Made by a program: the position numbers and the translations under genes. From NCBI GenBank assembly GCA_013399115.1, contig VXAA01007187.1:188474-252473 (forward strand): a stretch of 64,000 nt of DNA. The letters run 5' to 3'. Shown piece by piece: positions 38,201 to 48,800 of the stretch (positions within the stretch are counted from its first letter, which is position 1; every line of letters starts with the position of its first letter). Source of the stretch: Anseranas semipalmata (lineage: Eukaryota; Chordata; Aves; Anseriformes; Anseranatidae). The notes beneath the pieces were generated by a model. That model was not told where the DNA came from and did no database searches. It saw only the letters and a program-made list of their open reading frames with translations.

Positions 38201-39174
38201 AGGCATTTTAGTTTATTTCAGTAGACATAAGAAATTCTTTTGTTCAGTTTTGCATCTTTGTGAAGAATGCACATAGGGTCCAGCTTCCCTGAACATGGGA
38301 GAAAAACAAAAGGATGCACTTCACTGATAGGGAAACTGGTCACAACAGAAACTCTCAACTTCCTGCCTCCCTGTGATTCTGCACACCATGGTGATGCCAG
38401 TTTCACTAGTTCCCAGTGCCATCACCACCACATCCTCCATTGCCCTGCCACAGCTCACAGTCCCCAGAGGCGACCAGCCATGGCACAGGGGCCAGAAGGA
38501 GTACAGAACTTCACAGGTTTTGCTACCAGAAGCCTCCGTTCCCTCACCACCTACCTGGGACTTTCCTCTTGCTTTTGCACATTTCATTTTTCACATAGGT
38601 GCCTATGACAATTTCTAGACAATGCCACAGCTTTGGGCATTGCTATTGTTAATATTTTTTGTTACTGTCAATGGATACCACTTAGACCATACTAGCCTTC
38701 ATAGGCATTGCCAAACAAGATCCTGCCAGTTTGGTAGTGGCTTCCGTCAGTTTCATTATGAAAATATAGTTTCATCGCCACACTTCCTTACAGCCTCTTG
38801 CATAGTAGTATCATTTTTAATTTTTCTGACTTCCAAATGCCTCAAGCTCTTCAGAGGAGCCACAGAACCCTGCAGAAGAAAAGGATGCCCTGCAATGACA
38901 GATTTAAGGCTGCTGACTTAGATTATTTATTTTCTGTTAGAAACTGGAGCTAGAATCTGTGCACTATTGAAACAATTGGTTGAAAACAATTCTCATGGTA
39001 AGTCTGTAAGTGACAGCAGACATTAGCACCTTAACTTTAAGGATAGCCATACATAATCTTGGTGTTAACCTTCCTTGAGCCAGTTATACACACATGTACC
39101 TTTATCAAAGCCAAAGGAATACAAGATTCAACTCTTCTGCCTGCCCCAAATTGCTTACCAGGCTAAGAGCTAGC

Positions 39175-39243
39175 AAAAAAAAAAAAAAAAAAAAAAAGAG
39201 AGAGAGAGAAAGAAAAAAAAAGGAAAAAAAGGAAAAAAAAAAA
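39175..39243 (+). repeat. Poly-A / GA-rich purine tract
   Basis: About 22 A, then a (GA) stretch, then A-rich sequence with GG interruptions: 69 bp of pure purine on the plus strand (poly-pyrimidine in the CDKAL1 sense strand). Confidence 0.92.
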
Positions 39244-40509
39244 GCTTTGTATCATTTAATTCTGTGCCACAATACAGTAAGTCCTTATAACTTGCCAATC
39301 ACACAGGCATTGTCTGTGAAGTTTTAGCTTGAGTTTTTAACATTTCTATAACACATTAATATGGAACATTTTTAAGCATGAGGCTTAAAGCTTTTACAAT
39401 TATTTGATTAGTATTGCATCAATTAGAGCACATTTCCTGAAATAGTCATTTTTTAAATCCTGAGCAATTTCAGCCGCGAAAAATCTCTCTCAAAAATCTC
39501 CTTTCAAACAATATGAACATTGACTATTTCTTGGTTGGATACAGGATATGCTAAAATAAACTGCTAACACTATATATAATATGTGACCTTATTTCATAGC
39601 TCATGCCCTATTCTTGAGCAACAGATTCAGGTTGCAAAAGGAAGAATCAAATCCGGAGCTGAGTTTTAAGCACAGCTCAGGGAGGATTTCTCACTGTAAC
39701 AGCACAATGCAATGTACAGACATGCCCTGAAGTCTCTCTTCCTGGCTATCCTCTGAAGAGGACAGAGAACCAAAATAAATAGCAGTTCTGCTACATTCTG
39801 TTTTCTGTATGTAAAAACAGTTTTCTTGCACCGCAGAAATAAAGATTATCATTCTAAATAACTGCTCCAGGGGCAGACTGAATACTTACTCATCCAACAG
39901 GTAGAAAAAAGGAACCAGGCCTCTGTGCTGGTGAATTTGACCACTTTCCCCATATTGGATTCTGAAGCTTATATTAAACTCTGCAAATCTGTTGTTGTTG
40001 ACCAAGTAACCTGCTATCATGATGGGGTCAAATTTTAAAGGGCAAACATCATTTGGGAGAAAGATACCATGGAATTTAAACATCCATTGCAGAAAGAATA
40101 AAATTCTTGAGGTGTGGAGTGTGGAAGCTCTCAGTGTACATACGAAAAAGGTTCAGCAGAAATGGCTTGTGTGCAAACTGGCCAGATAATAGCTAAAGGT
40201 AAAACAAACAAACAAACAAAAACATTCCTCACGTATATTCTTTATAATTTTAGCACACTAAAACAGTGGTTGGTACAGCTTTGTGAGGATCTCATTTTTA
40301 TCGTATTTTTTCTGGTGGTGCTAGGAAAAGATAAACATGTAATCAGAAGAGCTGTTCTACTAACTAGGAAACATTAGACAGCAGTCAGAACTTGACTCTT
40401 AAGAAAGCCAGACTATAGATATTCCTACTCATGTAAGCACAGGAAAATTCAGATACTTCAGAACAAGGAACAGCTTCATCTACAAATAGAATTCTGTGCA
40501 TTTTTACAC

Positions 40510-41565
40510 ATACTCACTGAAAGCTTTTGATACTGTTTCTCACAGTATCCTTCTGGACAAAATGACCAGAACACAGTTTGACAAAAGCATAAAAAGATGG
40601 GTGAGCAACTGGCTAACGGGTCAGGCCCAAAGGGTTCTTGTAAATGGAGTTATGTCAGGCTGGCTACCTGTCACTAGTGGGGTTCCCCAGGGTTCCATTT
40701 TAGGACCAGTCCTCTTCAATGTTTTCATAAACAACCTGGATGCAGGACTAGAAGGCTTTTTGAGCAAGTTCGCAGATGACACCAAATTGGGTGGAGCCAT
40801 TGACTCTGTCGAGGGTGGCGAGGCCTTGCAGAGAGACCTAGACAGACTAAAGAGCTGGGCAATCACTAACAACATGAAATTCAACAAGAGCAAGTGCCGG
40901 ATTCTGCACCTAGGAAGGGGCAACCCTGGCTACATGTACAGACTGGGGGACAAGATGCTGGACAGCAGCCCCACAGAAAGGGATCTGGGGGTTCTGGTCA
41001 ACAACAAGTTAAACGTGAGCCAGCAGTGTGCCGTGGCAGCCAGGAGGGCCAACCGTATCCTGAGGTGTATCATGCATGGCATTGCTAGCCGGTCAAGGGA
41101 AGCGATTGTCCCGCTCTGCTCTGCGCTGGTGCGGCCTCACCTCGAGTACTGTGTGCAGTTTGGGGCACCACAGTATAAGAAAGATATGGAACTGCTGGAA
41201 AGTGTCCAAAGGAGGGCTACAAAGATGGTGAAGGGCCTAGAGAGCAAGACATATGAGGAGCGGCTGAAGTCCCTTGGTTTGTTCAGCCTGGAGAAGAGAA
41301 GACTGAGGGGAGATCTCATCGCGGTCTACAGCTTCCTCACGAAGGGGAGCAGAAGGGCAGGCGATGATCTCTTCTCCCTGGTGACCAGCAATACGACCCG
41401 AGGGAACGGCCTGAAGCTGTGTCAGGGGAGGTTTAGGCTAGATATCAGGAAAAGGTTCTTCACTGAAAGGGTGGTCAGGCACTGGAACAGGCTCCCCAGG
41501 GAAGTGGTCAAGGCCTGACAGAGTTCAAGAAGCGTTTGGACTACACTCTCAGACACATGGACTGA
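40510..41565 (+). pseudogene. CR1 ORF2 reverse transcriptase, truncated and frameshifted
   Basis: One frame stays open for about 335 codons up to a TGA at 41516-41518. The expected C-terminus continues in a different frame: CTGACAGAGTTCAAGAAG encodes LTEFKK and runs through RLDYTLRHMD to a TGA at 41563-41565. The simplest reading is a short deletion near 41508-41514 that removed a few codons and broke the frame. The catalytic aspartates (motif A AFD and the FADD pair) are all still present. Without the 5' part of the element, and inside an intron, it cannot be an autonomous gene. A long open frame and limited decay suggest a moderately young copy. Confidence 0.9.
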
Positions 41566-41651
41566 TTTTGGGTTGCCCTTTAGGGACCTAGGAGTTGGAC
41601 TCGATGATCCTTGTGGGTCCCTTCCAACTCAGGATATTCTATGATTCTATG
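40510..41651 (+). mobile_element. CR1 LINE, 5'-truncated, with reverse-transcriptase remnant
   Basis: This is the 3' part of a CR1 non-LTR retrotransposon. The conceptual protein starts just before RT motif A ([14 protein letters not shown]) and keeps [14 protein letters not shown] and the FADD catalytic box at about residues 92-95. The conserved C-terminal block ([31 protein letters not shown]) follows. The non-coding tail ends in the CR1 signature of repeated ATTCTATG octamers at about 41637-41651. Compared with typical copies, the endonuclease and the N-terminal RT fingers are missing through 5' truncation. The insertion lies antisense to CDKAL1 within its intron, 3.4 kb from the 63-nt exon. 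I saw no clear target-site duplication, as is usual for CR1. Confidence 0.95.
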
Positions 41652-43991
41652 AAATAAGATTGAACAAATAGCAACCAAACAGCCACCTGGAATAGCTTTT
41701 AACAATCAAGATACATATCAGCATTTTAAAAGTAATTATTTAGGTTTAGAAAGTATGGATTTTAGAAGATATTTCTTTATTTTAACATCAACAAAAATCT
41801 GGGAAAAGTGAGCTTTTTCTATATGTCTGAATTCAATAAATTTCCCAGGCATTCAAGACTGATGATACAATGAACCCTGTTGGTGGCACAGTATTTGGAA
41901 GACCCACAGGTTTTGTAGCTGGAGGCTTTGTAACACCACGGTGACACCGGGTGGAACAGAAGAGGATCAAATTCCCTTGGATAAGTATAAATCCAAAAGG
42001 CAATTTTTGAGATTTGCTGTTGTATGGTTTCATCTGAACAGTGACAAGGGCAACTAGATGTTAAACTACGCATATTTAGGCAACAAATAATACAGGAGCT
42101 TAACTACTCTTCCTCTGCTACCAGCAGAGGCAGAATTTCTACCACTTTTGCATGCCTTTGGTATGGAAGAACTTAAAGGCTCTGCCCCCTCTGCTGCTTA
42201 ATTAAGGCCTCAACTAGATACACAACAAGACTCCACACCTGGACGTGGAAGGAAAAGGAAATCCTTGCTCTTCCTCTCGATAAAAGACCTGGCTTCTCAC
42301 CTGTGAATGCACAACCACAGACATTTAAAATGTCTTGTATGATACAGTAATTTGCACCAGATAGGCAAATATATACTGAGGAATTCTTCAAGGAATAGCT
42401 ATCTCTATCAGTCTCCTGACTGTGCATAAATTGTAATAAGGTTAGTAAGGTTAGTGTAGTCACTCCATCAAAACATCCGTTTTCTGCTTTAGTAAGTGAA
42501 GCACAAATTTGGAAAAACGAACTTTTTCTGATTAGTTTTTCTCTTTTCTTTGTGATACCCCATCACAAAAGTATGAAATGCTGCCCATGTTTGGTAGACA
42601 GTCCTGTTCCAGCCACTGTAGTTCATCTGTTTTAACTACTATTATCAAGCTCCAACTTATCCTTTAAGGTTATCCCTTTTCTACTTTAGAAAGGTTCTCA
42701 AAGAAAAACCTTTTAACCAACCAACCAACTAAGAATCCTGGAAGCCAGTAATTCAAATCATTTACACCATGATACTGTATCATCAACACTTGCACAAAGC
42801 ATAAGATCTCTTTTTACACTTATTGAAAATAATCTACAAAATAACAAACGATTCCCCCAAGCCCCAACTCTTCTGACATTTAATCAGACAAAACAGAACT
42901 ACAGTAAAACTAGTATAGAGCTCCACTTGAAATAACTGTATTTTCAATTATTGTTTATCACTGTTAGATTTAATATAAAAATTAAAAGCTCTTTCCTGGA
43001 CTGAAACAATTGTGGAATTGGAAGCTAAGGTAGAAATGAACAGCACAAAGCAAGAAGCCTGCAATGATTCATTCTGACCACCACAAATAGGAAGTAGTTA
43101 GCAGAAGGAAAACCTTCACTGTCAAATGGAAAATTAGCAAAGATCGTCTTTTTCTTTGTATACCTTCATTTGCCCTTTTCTTTCCTTTTGCTCTCAGATA
43201 TTTATGTGGAATCTGCTTGGAAACAGCAGAAGAGGGGAGCATCAAAAACCACTCATCAAACAATTGTGCTACTTCTAATAATTTATTATAGGTCCTAAAA
43301 CAAAGATCAAAAGGGAATATATCTAAGCATCTATATTCAATTTCACATCACCTGATGACTAATTTGTAAAGACTGCACAAGTCTTCACAACTGAAGCCAA
43401 AATCATCTGAGGATACTTTGATATAATGCCACAAAGGATATGAACAGGAAGGCAGCAGGAGTTACAAATGGCCAAGGTCCACTAAAAGTGCTAATAAAAG
43501 AATAATGGAATTTCCTTGTACTATGAATAAAAAGTGTTTGGCACAGGAGAATTTAGACTCTGAGAAGAATATCAAAGCTTCTGGTTCATCAGTTGCTTCT
43601 CCTTATTAGATATTAATTGACTTACTATTACATTTAACTTAAAAAGCTTCAACTCAGAAAAATGATGATCCTATTCAAAATCTTGTTACGCTGATTTCCT
43701 TTATTCTTCATGTTTATCAATTTTCACAGGCCCTTAACATCTGCTTTACCAGGTCTTGCAGTTAATGGAAGCCTATCTATAAAAAATACTTCAAAGTGAT
43801 GGGTTTAACTTGAAATGATATACAATTATTAAAATTACAGAATACCTACTGTTTGACAATGGTTTTTTTTTTAAACTGTAAATCTTCAGGTAGGTGGTAA
43901 CTGTAGAACTCTCATAGCAGCAACCTGCTTAATGAATTTAATCCATTAATATTTATGGAATATAATTGTCTCTCACAGACGTATGTGTAGT

Positions 43992-44007
43992 TACACACAC
44001 ACACACT
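43992..44007 (+). repeat. (CA)n dinucleotide microsatellite
   Basis: A short CA tract of about eight units. A shorter, imperfect CA tract lies at about 28574-28589. Confidence 0.9.
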
Positions 44008-44322
44008 TAGCATGTGTTCATACATACAGATAGGTGCGCATACATATACACTTCTGCCACCTTCTTCCCCCAAATATAAAACTCAGCTCTTTTTTGCAAT
44101 GTATAGCTATGTATGTATACTTGCAAAATCACACACATTTTGCAAAACAGAAGCAAAAATAGTGATCTCATACTGCTGACAATTTGTTGAAGGATCTAGT
44201 GTATTTGCTTTAAAAAACAAGCCCACAGATGGATCCAAGATTGGAGAAACTCCCTGAAAATATTTACAAGCTTTCTTAACTCTCTCTTCAATCTGCTCAA
44301 TGCATTCTTTCTCATAATGGGG

Positions 44323-44343
44323 AAAAAAAAAAAAAAAAAAAAA
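44323..44343 (+). repeat. Poly-A run (21 A)
   Basis: A homopolymer in intron sequence about 720 bp past the 63-nt CDKAL1 exon in the direction of transcription, where it would be a U-run in the RNA. Confidence 0.9.
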
Positions 44344-45063
44344 GCATGACAATTAGTTATAGCACAGAATACTGTAAACACTACTTTTTGACCCAATTTT
44401 ATTATATCTATCTCCTGGTACTCCAAAATCTTCTTGTAACAGCTTTAGTTCTTTATTTCACATTGCAAGTTTCTTTGGAAAGTGATCTTGTCTTCTCACC
44501 CCTATGGTATGGTGTACAGTAAACAAGGGTTCCAGTTTTTCAGGGTTCCCAGACTTTACAAATCAGGATCAAGTAATAACAACAATGTATATTTTTTCCT
44601 CTTTCCCCAGACAACCAGCAGGCTGTTAGCAAAGCAGCACCTTCCAATGATGGTTTCAGAATCAATAGATAATTCATTAGTATCATGTATCTCAGGGCCT
44701 AATTGACACAACAGGCTAACCAACATACTCAAGGGTAACACAGTTTCTGAATAGAGAGAAAAAAGAGGGGAATCAGATACCACATATGGTCACTTTGCAC
44801 GATTTAGTGACAATCTATAAATTATACTTCTAGGAGGTTAATGCGAGTCATTGATTTCACAAAACAGAAAACGCAGCTTTTAAAGCATGGCTTCAAGAAA
44901 CAAAGAAAAATTTATATGATAGCATAATTTAAATAATGTGAATGCCCTAATGCTTTCAATTTTATAATTTCCTCTCATTTTTGCATAATAACATAAAATA
45001 TAGTTATCATGAATGTTTGGAATTATTTTTAATAACAAATGTAGGTAGCATATTTTTTCTTAC

Positions 45064-45126
45064 CTTATGATCGTATGGATTGTATGAATGAAACAGCTGG
45101 GACAGATCCTTTGTTCTTTGTTTTTT
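45064..45126 (-). CDS. CDKAL1: CDKAL1 internal coding exon, 63 nt (link between radical-SAM core and TRAM domain)
   Basis: Read on the minus strand, the exon encodes 21 residues: [15 protein letters not shown] then NPYDHK. This matches the CDKAL1 region that directly follows the segment encoded at 62022-62202 (the VPAAV end continues into KKQRTKDLS). It joins the radical-SAM core to the TRAM RNA-binding domain. The acceptor is attacttttcag; the pyrimidine tract is short and interrupted. A plausible branch point (tctaat) lies 27 nt upstream. The donor is GTAAGA. Both ends lie between codons, so the exon could be skipped without changing the frame. It is too short to appear as a stand-alone open frame and was found by matching the known protein sequence. 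The lysine-rich start gives an A-rich 5' end. I am sure of the identity; the splice ends are inferred from consensus. Confidence 0.95.
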
Positions 45127-45794
45127 CTGAAAAGTAATATTAATAAACTGTATTAGAAAAGTTAAAGGAAAAAGAAAGAGAATACAGATTTAAAAAGCTG
45201 TATGCAGGTACAAACACATTCTATCCTCACTTTGTTAATGGAACTGTAGGTATGAAGAGCAGTGTATGCAGATTAAGGATATTAAATATCACAGGAAATA
45301 ATTAACATATATATTAACAATACTAAGAACATATCCTTCATAAAAAATACTAATCTATGGAACATCAGTGGAATGTGTAAACAATTCAGATTTGTTTTAA
45401 TTTCTGAACAATAAATCATAAATAATGCTTTAGAATATAGATAACAAAGCTTGAAGATTAGGCTCCAATCTTGCAAAGACTTGCCTGCTAGTCTAGTGTT
45501 TACTTGCAGTCTTGCTTTATAGCAGATTAGGTTTAAAGGAAGGCAGTTTAAAGAAGAAGCATACATTATTTTTCTATTTCTTTTGATGCTAATACTCTCA
45601 TTGCCTTGATTGTGGAAAATTAATAGGTGGTATACCATTTAATGCCAAGGCAAAGGGAAAGAAGCTCTTTCTGTTAAGAACAAAGTTCAAAGACAAAATC
45701 TGCTTAATCCAGCTTCTACTGAAATCAATGAAAGACCTTTCAGTGATTTCAGCAGATGTTAAATAGAACTCTCTCAGCTGCATCCTATGGGGGG

Positions 45795-45860
45795 NNNNNN
45801 NNNNNNNNNNNNNNNNNNNNNNNNNNNNNNNNNNNNNNNNNNNNNNNNNNNNNNNNNNNN
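45795..45860. other. Assembly gap (66 N) inside a poly-G tract
   Basis: The gap is preceded by six G (45789-45794) and followed by ten G (45861-45870), so the missing sequence is probably G-rich. On the CDKAL1 sense strand it is a poly-C tract, about 670 nt upstream of the 63-nt exon. The frame that spans it is an artefact. Confidence 0.97.
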
Positions 45861-48800
45861 GGGGGGGGGGAGCAGGGTAAGAGAGAAAAACACTCTTCAT
45901 CTTTAATACAGGGATGAGTCACAAATAAGTTCAGAGGTTCGTTATGTCAAAATCTATGTTGACTTAATTCACAGCTCAGGAAGGCAGAGCATTCCTTGCT
46001 GGAAACTGTAATAAGGAGACAACTACAAGAAATCCTTGCTTGCAGTCTGTACCGTTGTCTTGTTTTAGCCATCATTTCTGTGAAAGCAGTTTTCCAACTA
46101 ACTGGTAGGATCTAGTCATGTATCTAGCATGCTGTGAACTAAATGGACATCTGCATGACTGCACTTCTGGAAACTATTGGACAATACAGTAATTTTTCAT
46201 TATGTATTTCCTTTCCTTACACTGTTTTTATTTCCAGTGAAATGTTCAGATGCATACACTTTGTCATAGAAGCCATAACTTTAGTTATTTGTACAAATTT
46301 TTGACAGCCGGATATTTCTGAGTCATTAAAGGTATCAGATTGATATTGCTATTTCTGTGAGACCACTAACTCTGTTTCAGTTATGACTTCTAAAGAGTCA
46401 AACAAACTCTTGCCCCTATTCGAAGAAGAATGGTGAATTTTGTTTTCAAAAAAACTCCTCTTTTAGACAATTACTTCTCTTATAGACAATTCTATTGAAA
46501 TACAGTAGGTAATATGTAACAGACCTTGTTTCTGTGAGTTTACTAAGTGGCTTTAAAACCAGCTAAACTGATATTAATAAAGACATTTTTGTTAGTATAG
46601 AATTTCTCAGCAACCCAACATGCCTTTGCCAAGGAAAAGATCTCCCTTAGTAGAGGAACCTTGGCCCTCTAGCCCCCATTAATACCTACTTCCAAAGGAA
46701 AAAACAAACAAACAAACAAAAAAACAACAGCAAAAAAAAAAAACAACATTCAAATGAAAGCTTCATGTTGCACTACCCAAATTCCATCTCCACCCTACAA
46801 TGACTTCATTCCTTGTACAATTATGCACAGCAAAAGTGCTTAAAATACTATAAAAGGGATTTGGAAAAATGTCATAATAAACTGAATAGAGATATCAAAA
46901 TGATTATTGAAAAGTTTCTTAAAATTAATTTAATGTATAATCATGCAAGAAGTAGACAAAAGCATTTTAGCTTGGAGTCTGGAGACCTCCACCTAAACTT
47001 TCTAGGAAAAAAAAAAACCACAACAAAATCCAGAAAAAATATAATTCTTGCATTTCCTTACTGAAGCTATTTCCCTCATATGTATTTTGAGTAAACACAA
47101 AGTGAATATTTTTATTGCAACAACTTTAGTAAAAATCAATAAAATTTTATGACAGAAACCCGCCATCCTTCACCCTCACAGTCCGGCCAAACTGCCATTT
47201 ACCCACTCAGACAAGACAAAGAATGAAGATACCATCCCTTAAACAACACATTTACATAGTCTTCCACTTTTGTATTACAGGAAATCACAGTTTCTTTCCT
47301 CACTCACAAAAGGTAGAAGTTTTGCTTTCTTTTGTTTGTTTGTTTACAAAAACAAAATGATCCTGACTGAGGAAGTGCTGGAAATTCATGAACAAAGGAA
47401 CATGGAATGGAGCTTCCAGAGACACATGAAAAAGTGCTCCCCAAAAACTCGCGGAATGTCCTGCATGCTTAGTTAATCTAAATCTAAACAGTATTTGACT
47501 GTTTTGTAGGAACTTCGAATATAATGAGACAAAAATATTTTAAACACAGAGTTAAGGTTGACTAGTGGTAATTCATGCCTTTCTAGAACACCGAATTCAC
47601 TCAACTCACATCTATAAAAAAGAAATATAAAACATTTTAAAACAGATAGATTAAGAAACAGGTATGAAATTCATGCTGCTATAATAGTAACCCCTTCAAC
47701 TCCTACAACAGACATTAAACACAAATTATTAATAGTAAGTTTTTTAAATGGAGAAAAGGCATAGTTCCCAGCTCACGTGCAAGCAGAGAAAAGCACAAGA
47801 GTTGCAGCAAAGCAGGCCTCTCTGCATCTAGGATGACAGGAAAATAAGGAGACCAGAAGCTCCTTCTCCTTTCACTGCCTCCAGTGGACTATTCCAGACA
47901 CTAAGCCTTTTGTCTTCCTTTTAGCTTGAGCCCCATATTACTGCCTATTTACGTGCACCTCCCCAGAACTTCTTTCCCCGACGCAGCTTGACTCCTATGT
48001 ATCCTTCCTCAACTACTAGCCCAACATCCCTTTCATGTTCCCTTTTGGCCAATAACAAAATTATTTTCTTCCCTCCATCTTCCTGTTCTTGCCCTTTAGT
48101 GTTCAGATTGCCCATTCCTTTGTTCTGTACCAGTAAAACTGTCAAAATCTCATGGTAAAAAAACACTCCAGAAAACCTTCAGAACTTGGGCAAATGCATT
48201 GTCCCATCATAATGCTCCGCATAGAGCAGCACTATTGTTTTCAAACACCCTCATGGAACTGCACAGGATATCTTTAAATTTGTTATATTTCTGAAAAAAA
48301 AAACAAGTTTTTTGAAATTCAACATACAGATCAGTACAGGGTATTTCCAGAAATGAAAAGACCTGAGTCTAATAGCAGCAATAGACTGTAGTTCACTTCT
48401 GCATTTCTGTCAGCCTTGCCATATACTGATACAGCGTATGTTCAGTGACCACAGAACATTTCCTTAAACCAAGTACCTCTTGGCCGTGTGCTACTCACAA
48501 TACTCTTAGCCAGTCTGGCTGCGCGTAGTTTTGGTGCAAGACCATTTGACATGTAGCACTCCAGAGAGAGACACTAGTCCCCCAAAAACTTTTCCAGTAT
48601 CGGTTTCCCAGTGGGACAGTAAGAGTCACATACCATGTGAGCTAAATATCATGTGACTGACGAGCCTGAGAACTGTGCACGATTTCTTACTCATGAACTG
48701 ATGCAGGCAGAGATGCACGAAGATGAGAATTTTGAGGCACTAGTAGCAGGCCATCTGGGGACAGAGCAGTACCTTGGTAACACAGAGAGAAGCGCTTTCC

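Larger units (their letters stand above)
1..45063 (-). other. CDKAL1: Downstream (3') CDKAL1 intron, continuing past the window
   Basis: By gene order this stretch lies 3' of the exon at 45064-45126 in the direction of transcription and opens with its donor GTAAGA (45063-45058). I searched for the next CDKAL1 segment (the start of the TRAM domain, with a GERQQV-type motif) on the minus strand and did not find it. The intron therefore probably extends beyond base 1. The insertions listed separately account for only a few kilobases. The rest (for example 2400-13300, 16000-25290, 25900-32020 and 35250-40500) is AT-rich unique sequence with scattered microsatellites and no recognisable gene. Confidence 0.7.

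Noticed and set aside
38267..38921. Cluster of overlapping frames in a GC-richer stretch as a coding exon
   Set aside because: Frames exist on both strands at once and none resembles a known protein; no convincing splice-flanked exon seen.
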